Origin: an uncultured Sphingomonadaceae bacterium
Lineage (GTDB): Bacteria > Pseudomonadota > Alphaproteobacteria > Sphingomonadales > Sphingomonadaceae
Direction: 5' to 3'
Assembly (NCBI GenBank): GCA_947493325.1
Contig: CANLQI010000001.1
Location: 686,501-750,500, forward strand
Length of the DNA stretch: 64,000 nucleotides
The notes below the pieces were generated by a model that saw only the letters and a list, made by a program, of their open reading frames with translations, did not search any database and had not been told where the DNA came from. This document shows positions 18,788 through 28,184 of the stretch, piece by piece. Position numbers and translations under genes: made by a program. The stretch's first letter is position 1. The number at the start of each line of letters is the position of its first letter.

Positions 18788-20305
18788 ATGAGACAGGAAA
18801 AAGCATCGGATTATGTCGACGTCCTGATTGTGGGTGCGGGTATTTCCGGCATCGGCATGGCCGCCCATCTGCGCACATATTGCGCGGGCAAGAGCTTTGC
18901 GATGCTGGAACGCCGCGATAATCCGGGCGGTACATGGGATCTGTTCCAATATCCCGGCGTTCGCAGTGACAGCGACATGCATACACTGGGTTATAATTTT
19001 AAACCGTGGCGCGAACAAAAAGCAATTGCAGATGGTCCGTCTATCCTCAAATATCTGCACGAAACCATTGATGAATATGATCTGCAGGACCATATCCGCT
19101 TTGGCCACGAAGTTTTATCCGCAAGTTGGTCCAGCACCGAGGCGTTGTGGACTGTCACCGCCAAAAAAAATGATGGCAGCGAAACGCAGCTGAAAGCCAA
19201 TTTTCTGTTCATGGGTTCGGGCTATTATAATTACGACGAACCCTATGATCCGGCATTCGAGGGCAGGGAAGATTTCGAAGGTCAGATTTTGCATCCGCAA
19301 TTCTGGCCCAAGGATCTGGATTATGGCGGCAAGAATGTGGTGGTCATAGGCAGCGGCGCGACGGCGGTGACCATGGTTCCAAGCATGACCGATAAAGCGG
19401 CGCATGTGACGATGCTGCAACGTTCGCCCACCTATATGTTTGTAAGCCCCGCAAAAGACAGGCTTGCCAATTTCATGCGCAGGATTTTGCCGGAGCAATG
19501 GGCCTATCGCTTTACACGTTTCAAAAACGTGCGGGTGCAGAATTTCATGTTTAAACTGGCGCGCAGCAAGCCGGAATGGATCAAAAAACGCCTGCTTGGA
19601 AGAATTCGTGAAAAGCTGAAAAACGAACAGGATATGGTGCATTTTCGCCCGCATTATAATCCGTGGGAACAGCGGCTTTGCCTGGTCCCCGACAATGATT
19701 TTTTTGATGCAGTTGCGGCGGGCAAGGCTTCTGTTGTCACGGATCATATCGAACGCTTCGATGCAAAAGGTATCGCGCTCAAATCCGGACGGCATCTGGA
19801 TGCGGATATTATCGTCACTGCAACCGGGCTGAAACTTGCTGTCGCGGGCAAAGTCGACTTCACTGTTGATGGCAAGCCTGTCAATTTCCACGATCATTTC
19901 TACTATAAGGGCTGCATGTTCTCCAACATACCGAACATGACGATCGTGTTCGGCTATCTGAATGCATCCTGGACACTGAAAGCTGATATCGTGTCCGAAT
20001 ATACCACGCGGCTTATCAATCATATGGATGCCACAGACACGCAGATTGCCAATCCCTATCTGGCGGACCCGGAAAATATGGAAGAGGAAGATGTGTTCGA
20101 TTTTTCCTCCGGCTATATCCAGCGGTCGATTGAGGAACTTCCAAGATCGGGAACGCAATTGCCATGGCGGCTTAATCAGGATTATTTGCAGGATCGCAAA
20201 ATCCTGCGCAGCGGGCCGGTGGATGATGGTGTGATGCGTTTCAGCGAGGCGGAAGTGCCCGCTTCGACCAGCGAAAATCGCAGTATGTTGGAAGCTGCAG
20301 AGTAA
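18788..20305 (+). CDS. Flavin-containing monooxygenase, Baeyer-Villiger type
   Basis: A 505-residue class B flavoprotein monooxygenase. The FAD-binding GAGISGIG lies near residues 16-23 and the NADPH-binding GSGATAVT lies in the middle. Between them is FEGQILHPQFWP, which matches the Baeyer-Villiger fingerprint FxGxxxHxxxWP. Such enzymes insert oxygen into ketones to form esters or oxidise heteroatoms; the substrate is unknown. The start at 18788 is chosen because GGAG lies 6-7 bases upstream; an in-frame ATG at 18776 lacks a site. It lies alone between the TonB receptor, with its terminator, and an aminopeptidase gene. Uptake followed by oxidation of a cyclic ketone is a possible but unproven link. 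Confidence 0.92.
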   Translation: MRQEKASDYVDVLIVGAGISGIGMAAHLRTYCAGKSFAMLERRDNPGGTWDLFQYPGVRSDSDMHTLGYNFKPWREQKAIADGPSILKYLHETIDEYDLQDHIRFGHEVLSASWSSTEALWTVTAKKNDGSETQLKANFLFMGSGYYNYDEPYDPAFEGREDFEGQILHPQFWPKDLDYGGKNVVVIGSGATAVTMVPSMTDKAAHVTMLQRSPTYMFVSPAKDRLANFMRRILPEQWAYRFTRFKNVRVQNFMFKLARSKPEWIKKRLLGRIREKLKNEQDMVHFRPHYNPWEQRLCLVPDNDFFDAVAAGKASVVTDHIERFDAKGIALKSGRHLDADIIVTATGLKLAVAGKVDFTVDGKPVNFHDHFYYKGCMFSNIPNMTIVFGYLNASWTLKADIVSEYTTRLINHMDATDTQIANPYLADPENMEEEDVFDFSSGYIQRSIEELPRSGTQLPWRLNQDYLQDRKILRSGPVDDGVMRFSEAEVPASTSENRSMLEAAE

Positions 20306-20362
20306 ATCATTCAATTTTATACGCGAAACAGAGTCGCACTTGCATATTTCTGTCGCTATAGA

Positions 20363-21760
20363 ATGGGAATGACAGATTTTACCGATATATTAGTGGCCGA
20401 TAAAGGCCAGTCCGCCCACGACATTCACCTTGTCGACAGTGATAGTTTCAAGGCATGGCTGAACGGTCAGCCGGGCCGGATCCGCACGATGGTGGAGGCA
20501 CAGAAATTCACCGGCAAAGCGCATGAAATAGCCATCCTATCGGGTGACAAGGCAGATGAATGGTCCGTATTGGCTGGAGTTTCCAGCCTGAAAACCCTGA
20601 AAAGCTGGTGCCTTGCCAAAGCGGCTGGCAACCTGCCGGAAGGTAAGTATAGGTTAGCGGATGAAATCGATGCGGGCGATGCCATGCTCGGCTGGCTGCT
20701 CGCGCATTATGGTTTTGACCGTTACAAGAAATCCGACAATGAAACCGGAAAGCGGCAATTGCTGGTCTCTAACCCAGGCCGCATTGATGCCATGCAGATT
20801 GAGGCCGGGGCAACGGCTCTGGTGCGTGATCTGGTCAACACGCCGGCAGAAGACATGGGGCCTGACCAGCTTGAAAAGACCGCAAAGCGTCTATCCAAAG
20901 ATTATAAAGCCGAGCTGACGGTCACACGCGGTGATGATCTGGAGCAAGGCTATCCGATGATCCATGCCGTTGGCCGGGCGGCCAAGCGCGATCATGCGCC
21001 GCGCCTGTTGGAACTGGAATGGGGAAATAAGAAACATCCACGTGTGGCCATTGTGGGCAAGGGCGTGTGTTTCGACAGCGGCGGATTGGATATCAAGTCC
21101 GCGGTCGGCATGCGGCTTATGAAAAAAGACATGGGCGGTGCGGCGCATGCATTGGCATTGGCGGAAATCATTATGGCATCGGGGCTACCGATCCGGCTGC
21201 ATATGCTGGTCCCTGCGGTGGAAAACGCGGTTGCGGGCAATGCTTTTCGCCCGGGTGATGTGCTGACAAGCCGCGCAGGGCACAGCGTGGAAATTGGCAA
21301 TACCGATGCAGAGGGCAGGCTGGTGCTGGGTGATGCTTTGACGAAAGCATGTGAGGATACACCTGAGCTTATTATCGATTTTGCTACGCTGACAGGCGCT
21401 GCCCGGGTGGCGCTGGGCCCTGATCTGCCTGCGATGTTTGCCAATAATGATGATTTGGCAGGCGGACTGCTGGAAGGCGGCAAGGCGGTACATGATCCAA
21501 TATGGCAAATGCCGCTGTGGGACACATATATCGAATATCTGTCGAGCGATATTGCCGATATCGGCAATAGTGGCGGCGGATTTGGCGGAGCGATACAGGC
21601 GGCGCTGTTCCTGAAAAAATTCGTGAGCGGTGATACCGAATGGGCGCATTTTGACACATTTGCATGGCGTCCGGCAGCGCGTCCGGGGCAGACTAAGGGC
21701 GGTGAGGCACTCGGCCTGCGCGCGACGTGGAAATATCTGCAGGGGCGTTATGCAAAATAG
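20363..21760 (+). CDS. M17 leucyl aminopeptidase family protein
   Basis: A 465-residue cytosolic zinc/manganese aminopeptidase. The conserved metal-binding and catalytic segments are VGKGVCFDSGGLDIKS, KKDMGGAAHALALA and NTDAEGRLVLGDAL, the last being the M17 signature. The N-terminal 150 residues are divergent, as usual for the alphaproteobacterial branch of the family. The likely role is release of N-terminal residues from peptides during turnover. A second ATG at 20369 is an equally good start. The NlpC/P60 gene follows after 88 bases on the same strand. Confidence 0.93.
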   Translation: MGMTDFTDILVADKGQSAHDIHLVDSDSFKAWLNGQPGRIRTMVEAQKFTGKAHEIAILSGDKADEWSVLAGVSSLKTLKSWCLAKAAGNLPEGKYRLADEIDAGDAMLGWLLAHYGFDRYKKSDNETGKRQLLVSNPGRIDAMQIEAGATALVRDLVNTPAEDMGPDQLEKTAKRLSKDYKAELTVTRGDDLEQGYPMIHAVGRAAKRDHAPRLLELEWGNKKHPRVAIVGKGVCFDSGGLDIKSAVGMRLMKKDMGGAAHALALAEIIMASGLPIRLHMLVPAVENAVAGNAFRPGDVLTSRAGHSVEIGNTDAEGRLVLGDALTKACEDTPELIIDFATLTGAARVALGPDLPAMFANNDDLAGGLLEGGKAVHDPIWQMPLWDTYIEYLSSDIADIGNSGGGFGGAIQAALFLKKFVSGDTEWAHFDTFAWRPAARPGQTKGGEALGLRATWKYLQGRYAK

Positions 21761-21848
21761 GATTGCTGTAATATACTTGCAAAACGGACTGATTTTGGAC
21801 AGATTCATAATATGCGCATGATCATGGCGCGGCGGGGGATAACTTGGT

Positions 21849-22775
21849 TTGAGCACAGATTCATCATCCAGCAAAAAGCAGCGGCGGTTTGAGCTGAACG
21901 GCCCTATGGGCAAATATGACAAGCGTATCACCCATATTCGCGGTGATCTGGCGGATATCAAACTGGCCGGAAAGCTGTTCGCGCCGCATTATGTCGAGCC
22001 GCAGCCGCGCGGCTGTATTGCCGCGACGGCCACGATGCACGAACTGCCCATGGCCCATGCAACAGCTGTGTCACAGCTTATTTGTGGAGAGCGTTTCGCG
22101 GTGCTCGATATATCGGGCGATTGGGCATGGGGTTTTGCGCCGCACGATGATTATCTGGGTTATGTGGCCCTGTCCGCGCTTAGTGAACCTCTGCCTGACG
22201 AGAATGTGGGAAACAGCCATATAGCCGATGCGCGCGGCGCGCTGATATTCTCCGAACCTGATATCAAATCACAGATTCTGGAACGCCTGCCGATGGGCGC
22301 GCGGCTTTTATGCACGGCGATGGAAGGCGAAGATGCCAATCCTGCGTTCCTGAAAACCGGTGAAGGCTATGTGCATGTACGGCATGTATCCGAACTTGGC
22401 TCTGTACAGGGCAGCGCGGTGGACATTGCGCGCAAATTCATGGGGGCACCCTATGTGTGGGGCGGGCGCAGCGGCGATGGCCTCGACTGTTCGGGGCTGG
22501 TGCAGATGGTGCTGGGTATGACAGGTATCAAAGCTCCGCGCGACAGCGACCAGCAAATGGTGGGGCTTGGCGACGATGTGCCAGAAGGGGAAGCTCTGCA
22601 AGCCGGTGATTTCATATTTTTTCCCGGCCATGTCGGAATTATGACGGACAGCGAAAACATGATCCATGCGAATGCACACTGGATGCAGGTGGTCGAAGAA
22701 CCGCTTGCCGATGTCATCGCGCGCTTCCCTGATGATGTGGAACAGCCGGTTCTGGCGCGCAAGCGCCTTGCCTGA
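21849..22775 (+). CDS. C40 (NlpC/P60) peptidoglycan hydrolase
   Basis: A 308-residue protein with bacterial SH3-like regions in the N-terminal half and an NlpC/P60 cysteine peptidase domain in the C-terminal 120 residues. Cys214 in LDCSGLVQM and His261 in GHVGIM form the predicted catalytic pair, and a polar residue lies in HANAHW. The family cuts stem peptides of peptidoglycan, often gamma-D-Glu-diaminopimelate bonds. No signal peptide is visible, so a cytosolic role in recycling muropeptides fits better than export. The start is the TTG at 21849, with GGGGGATAA upstream; an ATG at 21906 would remove 19 residues. The stop overlaps the argC start by one base. Confidence 0.88.
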   Translation: MSTDSSSSKKQRRFELNGPMGKYDKRITHIRGDLADIKLAGKLFAPHYVEPQPRGCIAATATMHELPMAHATAVSQLICGERFAVLDISGDWAWGFAPHDDYLGYVALSALSEPLPDENVGNSHIADARGALIFSEPDIKSQILERLPMGARLLCTAMEGEDANPAFLKTGEGYVHVRHVSELGSVQGSAVDIARKFMGAPYVWGGRSGDGLDCSGLVQMVLGMTGIKAPRDSDQQMVGLGDDVPEGEALQAGDFIFFPGHVGIMTDSENMIHANAHWMQVVEEPLADVIARFPDDVEQPVLARKRLA

Positions 22776-23713
22776 TGGCAATTTCGGTTTTTATTGATGG
22801 TGCTGCCGGAACCACCGGTCTTGAAATAGGCGAGCGGCTGGCTGGGCGGGCAGATCTTTCGCTGATCCGGCTGGATGAAGCGGTCCGCAAGAATACGAAG
22901 GCCCGCGCAGAAGCGATGAACGATAGTGATTTTGTCATTCTGTGCCTGCCCGACGATGCTGCGCGTGATGCCATGACGTTGATCCGCAACGAGCATGTAC
23001 GCGTTATCGATGCATCAAGTGCACACCGTGTTGTGCCGGGCTGGACATATGGCTTTGCCGAAATGCGCGAGGGGCAGAGGCAGGCCATTGGCAATAGCTG
23101 GCGGGTGTCTAACCCCGGCTGCTATCCGACTGGCTTTCTGGCACTTGTTGCACCACTTGTGGAACGGGGCCTATTGCCCGCTCGTCATGGATATACAATC
23201 AATGCCGTGTCGGGCTATTCAGGCGGCGGCAATGCGCTGATAGATCGCTTTCGGGTGCAGGAGCCTGATATCGGGTTTCGTACCTATGCACTTGATATAG
23301 CGCATAAACATCTTGCGGAAATTCAGGTGCATGCCGGGCTTGACCGTGCGCCTTTATTTGCACCGTCAGTCGTGCGTGCCATGCGCGGGATGATGGTCGA
23401 AGTGCCGCTGTTCCTTGATAGTGAGGCAGGTTTTGCCAGCGCCCGCGAATTGCACGATGCGCTGAGCGCGCATTATCTGGGGGAACCTTTGGTCAATGTC
23501 ATGCCAATGGAAGATGTGCCGGCAGAAATCCTGCTGTCCGAAAATGCGGCGCCCAGCGATGCGCTCACGCTGCATGTGTATGCCAGCGCGGATGGGTCTC
23601 AGGCACGGCTGATCGCGACGCTCGACAATCTGGGCAAGGGTGCCAGCGGCGCGGCGGTGCAGAATCTGAACATCATGGCCGGACTGGATGAACTTGCGGG
23701 TTTAGGGGTTTAG
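22775..23713 (+). CDS. argC: N-acetyl-gamma-glutamyl-phosphate reductase
   Basis: A 312-residue NADPH-dependent reductase of arginine synthesis that turns N-acetylglutamyl phosphate into the semialdehyde. The N-terminal Rossmann fold has [17 protein letters not shown], and the catalytic cysteine is Cys116 in SNPGCYPTG. The length is that of the short (type 2) ArgC. Its ATG overlaps the TGA of the C40 hydrolase (TGATG), implying translational coupling. The 3' end overlaps the stop of the convergent acyl-CoA dehydrogenase gene by 3 bases. No other arg gene is in the window. Confidence 0.95.
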   Translation: MAISVFIDGAAGTTGLEIGERLAGRADLSLIRLDEAVRKNTKARAEAMNDSDFVILCLPDDAARDAMTLIRNEHVRVIDASSAHRVVPGWTYGFAEMREGQRQAIGNSWRVSNPGCYPTGFLALVAPLVERGLLPARHGYTINAVSGYSGGGNALIDRFRVQEPDIGFRTYALDIAHKHLAEIQVHAGLDRAPLFAPSVVRAMRGMMVEVPLFLDSEAGFASARELHDALSAHYLGEPLVNVMPMEDVPAEILLSENAAPSDALTLHVYASADGSQARLIATLDNLGKGASGAAVQNLNIMAGLDELAGLGV

Positions 23714-24888
23714 AAAAACGCCTGCAATCCTGTCTGCGCGCGGCCCAGAATGAGCGCGTGTACATCATGCGCGCCTTCATAGGTATTGACCGTTTCCAGG
23801 TTCACCATGTGGCGCATCACCTGATATTCCTCGCTGATGCCGTTACCGCCGTGCATGTCACGCGCCATGCGCGCGATATCGAGCGCCTTGCCGCAGTTAT
23901 TGCGTTTCACGATGGAGATCATTTCCGGCGCAAAGCGGTTTTCGTCCATCAGGCGGCCAACGCGTAGGGAACCCTGCAGGCCAAGCACAATATCGGTCTG
24001 CATATCGGCAAGCTTTTTCTGATAAAGCTGTGTCTGTGCCAGCGGACGGCCAAACTGCTTGCGGTCCAGACCATATTGCCGGGCGGCGTGCCAGCAGAAT
24101 TCGGCCGCGCCCATCGCGCCCCAGCTAATGCCGTAACGGGCACGGTTGAGGCAACCAAAGGGGCCTTTCAAACCTTCTACACCATCCAGCAGGTTTTCTT
24201 CCGGCACTTCAACGTCGTCCATCTGGATCATGCCGGTGGTGGATGCGCGCAGACTCAGTTTGCCTTCGATTTTCGGTGCGCTTAGGCCCTTCGTGCCTTT
24301 TTCGAGGATAAAGCCCTTGATCGCGCCCTTATGTGCGTCGGACTTGGCCCAGACCACGAAGACATCTGCGAAAGGTGAATTGGAAATCCACGTTTTCGCG
24401 CCGCTCAGCACATAGCCGCCATCGACCCTTTTGGCGCGTGTTGTCATGCCGCCGGGATCGCTGCCTGCGTCGGGTTCGGTCAGCCCGAAACAGCCGATCA
24501 GTTCGCCTGACGACAGGCCGGGCAGATATTTTTCGCGCTGGGCGTCATTGCCGTATGCATTGATCGGATGAATGACGAGCGAGCTTTGCACCGACATCAT
24601 CGATCGGTAGCCGCTGTCGACCCGCTCTACTTCACGGGCAATCAGGCCATAGGCGACATAGGATGCTTCCGCTCCGCCGTATTGTTCGGGCAGCGTAGCG
24701 CCAAGCAGTCCGGCCTGACCCATAAGCGGGAACAGCTCCGGCGCAGATACTTCATCACGATATGCCTCAATCACACGTGGCTGTAATTCGCCCTGCGCGA
24801 AGGCAGCGGCGCTGTCCTTGATAAGGCGCTCGTCTTCGGTCAGTTGGTCGTCAAGGAGAAAGGGGTCGTCCCATTGGAAAGGGGTCAT
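23710..24888 (-). CDS. gcdH: Glutaryl-CoA dehydrogenase-like acyl-CoA dehydrogenase
   Basis: A 392-residue FAD enzyme. The acyl-CoA dehydrogenase segments are present: [48 protein letters not shown] and the C-terminal [10 protein letters not shown]. The catalytic glutamate lies in [19 protein letters not shown] (Glu371), and this sequence, along with the arginine-containing N-terminal region, is characteristic of glutaryl-CoA dehydrogenase, which oxidises and decarboxylates glutaryl-CoA to crotonyl-CoA in lysine and tryptophan breakdown. The ATG at 24888 has GGAG 6 bases upstream; the frame is open to 24921. No electron-transfer flavoprotein gene is nearby. Confidence 0.92.
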   Translation of the reverse strand: MTPFQWDDPFLLDDQLTEDERLIKDSAAAFAQGELQPRVIEAYRDEVSAPELFPLMGQAGLLGATLPEQYGGAEASYVAYGLIAREVERVDSGYRSMMSVQSSLVIHPINAYGNDAQREKYLPGLSSGELIGCFGLTEPDAGSDPGGMTTRAKRVDGGYVLSGAKTWISNSPFADVFVVWAKSDAHKGAIKGFILEKGTKGLSAPKIEGKLSLRASTTGMIQMDDVEVPEENLLDGVEGLKGPFGCLNRARYGISWGAMGAAEFCWHAARQYGLDRKQFGRPLAQTQLYQKKLADMQTDIVLGLQGSLRVGRLMDENRFAPEMISIVKRNNCGKALDIARMARDMHGGNGISEEYQVMRHMVNLETVNTYEGAHDVHALILGRAQTGLQAFF

Positions 24889-25000
24889 ATGAAGCTCCAT
24901 ATTTTGCAGCGGCAATGCCACGTGGATTGAATGGTTTCAATGCCTGAGTTTTGATTTGGCTCACTCTCGTTCGCAATTCGGCACCATCGTCGCGAGGCGA

Positions 25001-25813
25001 TCAAGCCAAAACCGGCTCAACATCGCCATAGACGATAAAATGGGGATTGTCATAGCCGCGTTTGGCCTTGTTATAGTTTAGATGTTCACCGGTTTCGGTC
25101 AGCACTTTGCCGCCTGCCGCTTGCACAACGGCATGTCCCGCGGCGGTGTCCCATTCCATGGTGCGGCCCATGCGCGGATAGATATCGGCTTCACCCGCGG
25201 CCACCAGACAGAATTTGAGCGAGGAGCCAGCGGATTTGAGTTCACCAATCGGGAATTTTTCAAGGAATGCATCGGTTTCCGGCGTGCGGTGCGATCGCGA
25301 TGCGACGGCGGCTAGTTGAGCAGGAGCCTTGCGGATGGTAATGGGACGGCGCGCGCCTTCGTCTGGTACTGTGCTGCCTGGTTCCGCCTCACAGCGCCAT
25401 GCCCCTGTTACACCTTCGGCGACATAGAGCATTTCAAGCGCGGGCGCGTACACCACGCCGCGTACAGGCATACCGTTTTCGATAATAGCGATATTGACGG
25501 TAAAATCCGTGCAGCGGTTTATGAATTCACGTGTGCCATCGAGCGGATCGACACAGGCGAACAGATTGCCCAGCTCGGGTATCCTTCCTTCTGAGGCAGA
25601 TTCCTCTGCCAGAACAGGGAGGTCAGGCGCATATTCTTTCAGCCGCGCAAGGATAAGCGTTTCTGCTTTCTGATCGGCTTCGGTGACAGGGGAATCATCG
25701 CCTTTCTGACCGACTTCAAACCCGCGATCGTAAATCCGCATGATAAGCGCGCCCGCTTCGAGGGCAATATCCGCGAGCACGTCGCCGGTCAGTCTTGATG
25801 CAGCATTTGCCAT
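25001..25813 (-). CDS. cysQ: 3'(2'),5'-bisphosphate nucleotidase
   Basis: A 270-residue lithium-sensitive phosphatase of the inositol monophosphatase fold. Metal-binding motifs appear in order: SPVTEADQKAE, LAEESA, DPLDGTREF and WDTAAGHAV. CysQ removes the 3'-phosphate of 3'-phosphoadenosine 5'-phosphate, a by-product of sulfate assimilation, and recycles AMP. TAAGGA precedes the ATG by 8 bases. It is divergent from gloB, with about 80 bases between the starts. An inositol monophosphatase activity cannot be excluded from motifs alone, but the DPLDGTREF form favours CysQ. Confidence 0.93.
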   Translation of the reverse strand: MANAASRLTGDVLADIALEAGALIMRIYDRGFEVGQKGDDSPVTEADQKAETLILARLKEYAPDLPVLAEESASEGRIPELGNLFACVDPLDGTREFINRCTDFTVNIAIIENGMPVRGVVYAPALEMLYVAEGVTGAWRCEAEPGSTVPDEGARRPITIRKAPAQLAAVASRSHRTPETDAFLEKFPIGELKSAGSSLKFCLVAAGEADIYPRMGRTMEWDTAAGHAVVQAAGGKVLTETGEHLNYNKAKRGYDNPHFIVYGDVEPVLA

Positions 25814-25893
25814 TCGGCGATTCCTTAGCCTTTCACGCGGTTCGTCCTTCTGTTATTGCGGCGAAAATAGAATGCAAGCGTAAAGGTCCATTT

Positions 25894-26658
25894 ATGCCGA
25901 TAGAAATCCATCAGTTTCCCTGTCTATCCGACAATTACGGCTTTCTGGCCCATGACCCGGCAAGTGGTGAGACAGCGGCGATTGATACGCCCGATGCCGA
26001 TGAATATCTGCGGCAGGCAGAGAGTAAAGGCTGGACCATCACACAGATATGGAACACGCACTGGCATCCCGACCATGCCGGCGGCAATCTGGCGATCAAG
26101 GAAGCGACAGGATGCACCATCACGGCGCCTGAAGGTGAAGGCGGGAAAATTGCAGGCGTGGACCGTGCAGTGAAAGCGGGTGACCATGTTGCGCTGGGCG
26201 ACATGCATGCAGAAGTGATGGATGTTGCCGGGCATACGCTGGGCCATATTGCCTATCACCTGTCATCCGAGCAGGTTGCTTTTGTTGGCGATTCCATTTT
26301 TGCATTGGGCTGCGGGCGGATGTTTGAAGGAACACCGCAGATGATGTGGGACAGCCTGAAACGTATCCGCGCTCTGCCGCCCGAAACGGTACTTTATTGC
26401 GCGCATGAATATACGCTCGCCAATGCTGCATTTGCCGAAAGCGTTGATCCCGAAAATCCGGCACTGCGCGGCTACGTGAAGGATATTCGTGACAAGCGTG
26501 CCCGTGATGAATGGACCGTGCCGACACGGCTCGACAGGGAAATTGCCGCCAATCCATTTCTGCGCGCAGATGATCCCGCGCTGCAACAGGCGATGGGGCA
26601 TGCGGGTGATGCAGTGGCTACATTCGCCGCTATTCGCACAGCAAAAGACAATTTCTGA
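25894..26658 (+). CDS. gloB: Hydroxyacylglutathione hydrolase (glyoxalase II)
   Basis: A 254-residue metallo-beta-lactamase-fold thioesterase that hydrolyses S-lactoylglutathione to lactate and glutathione, the second step of methylglyoxal removal. The dinuclear metal motif THWHPDHAGG lies at residues 55-64, with further ligands in DVAGHTLGHI, FVGDSIFALGCGRMFEG and CAHEYT. The C-terminal helical domain ending in ATFAAIRTAKDNF is the glutathione-binding part. The ATG at 25894 gives the standard N-terminus MPIEIHQFPCLSDNYGF, with AAAGG 8 bases upstream; the frame is open further but that stretch overlaps the cysQ start. Confidence 0.95.
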   Translation: MPIEIHQFPCLSDNYGFLAHDPASGETAAIDTPDADEYLRQAESKGWTITQIWNTHWHPDHAGGNLAIKEATGCTITAPEGEGGKIAGVDRAVKAGDHVALGDMHAEVMDVAGHTLGHIAYHLSSEQVAFVGDSIFALGCGRMFEGTPQMMWDSLKRIRALPPETVLYCAHEYTLANAAFAESVDPENPALRGYVKDIRDKRARDEWTVPTRLDREIAANPFLRADDPALQQAMGHAGDAVATFAAIRTAKDNF

Positions 26659-26687
26659 AACGGGCGCTAAACGCTGGTATCAATCAA

Positions 26688-28025
26688 TCAGTGGTCGATT
26701 TTTTCCAGAAACATGGCGGGCTCGTCATCGCATGCTTTATGCAACAGCCAACCAAGATAGGCTGCGACAATACACATGGCGGCCACCAATAACAGCAGCC
26801 CCAGTATCGGCACGCCCACCAGACCCAGCGCCATGGCAGCCAGCGATCCCAGCACCATACAGCCCGAATTCACGACATTATTGGCCGCGATAGTGCGCCC
26901 GGTTTCGCTGATATCCACGGTCGTGGTCAAAAATGCATAGAGCGGCACCACAAACATGCCGCCGGTGATCGCGATTCCCGCCAGAGTGGCCATGATAAAC
27001 CAGCTGCCCTTGAAAGATATGAACGTGGCGGAATCGTATAGCTGTCCATCTGGCAGGCCTTCCCAGCCCAGACAGAAGAAATAGAGCAGCAACGACAGCG
27101 CACCCATTGCAATCACGCTGATCGGCGCAAATTTGGCGGACACTTTGCTCTTCAGGATCATGTTGATGAGCACCGATCCCACTGCAATGCCTATTGAGAA
27201 TATACCGAGTATCCATGTGGCGACGCTCGGATCTGCGGTGAGCACGTTTTTGACGAGCGGCGGGAACAGGATGATGAGCACCGCGCCAATCGTCCAGAAA
27301 AAGCTGATCGCGACAATTGCCATAAAAACAGTCTTGTTCTTCATAGTGGCGGTAATCAGATTATAGGATGACCGGATAATGTTGAAATCGATCTTTTCGC
27401 GTGTTTTCTGCGAAGGTGCAGGGGGAATTTGCCGTGCGGAAAACCAGCCCAGAACCGCAACGATCAGAACGCCAATGGCGGCATATTTGGGGTCATATTC
27501 ACCCGCCGCATTCTGGCTGGCATAGACCAGGAATCCGCCCACAATCGTGCCGCCCAATATGGCGATATAGGTTCCTGCTTCGACCAGACCGGTGCCGGCC
27601 AGTACTTCGTCTTTTTGCAGATGCTGCGGCAATATGGCGTATTTTATGGGGCCAAAGAAAGTAGACTGAAGCCCGAGCAGGAACAGCGCGGTGAGCATCA
27701 GCGGTATTGAACCGATAACCAGTCCTATGCCGCCAATAACAGCCAGTAAAACCTCAATATTCTTGACAGTCCGGCTGATCAGGGCCTTGTCGTAATTATC
27801 CGCCAACTGCCCGGCAAGTGCGGAGAACAGGAAAAAAGGCAGAATGAAAAGGCCGGAGGAAACGGCGCTGAACATGCCCTCTTTGGCGGGATCATCATAG
27901 ATGCCGTAGATAACGAGAATCACCATAGAGAATTTGAAGAGATTGTCGTTAAAGGCGCCCAGCAACTGCGTTATAAAGAGCGGCAGGAACCTCCTTTTAT
28001 TAAGGAGAGATATCGCTGATGACAT
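26688..28025 (-). CDS. LplT-like MFS transporter
   Basis: A 445-residue, 12-helix transporter of the major facilitator branch that contains LplT and the N-terminal half of Aas-type fusion proteins. The first helix has ITQLLGAFNDNLFKF, and the segment TFFGPIKYAILPQHL is typical. LplT flips lysophospholipids inward for reacylation. Here no acyltransferase or acyl-ACP synthetase is fused or adjacent, so the assignment to lysophospholipid transport is inference. AAGGG lies 7 bases before the ATG. The gene is convergent with gloB and divergent from pgsA, another phospholipid gene, about 160 bases away. Confidence 0.85.
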   Translation of the reverse strand: MSSAISLLNKRRFLPLFITQLLGAFNDNLFKFSMVILVIYGIYDDPAKEGMFSAVSSGLFILPFFLFSALAGQLADNYDKALISRTVKNIEVLLAVIGGIGLVIGSIPLMLTALFLLGLQSTFFGPIKYAILPQHLQKDEVLAGTGLVEAGTYIAILGGTIVGGFLVYASQNAAGEYDPKYAAIGVLIVAVLGWFSARQIPPAPSQKTREKIDFNIIRSSYNLITATMKNKTVFMAIVAISFFWTIGAVLIILFPPLVKNVLTADPSVATWILGIFSIGIAVGSVLINMILKSKVSAKFAPISVIAMGALSLLLYFFCLGWEGLPDGQLYDSATFISFKGSWFIMATLAGIAITGGMFVVPLYAFLTTTVDISETGRTIAANNVVNSGCMVLGSLAAMALGLVGVPILGLLLLVAAMCIVAAYLGWLLHKACDDEPAMFLEKIDH

Positions 28026-28184
28026 GCATGAACCCTTTTATGGCCAACCCCGCCCCTTGGGGTAGCGGTTTCATGGGCTATCTCCAAGGAAAGATTTGCC
28101 TGATTGTGTGAGGCTGTGCTGCCCGCACAATTATTGCGCAATATAATTCCATTTATGCATGATTGCGGTTATGGCGGAAAAGAT

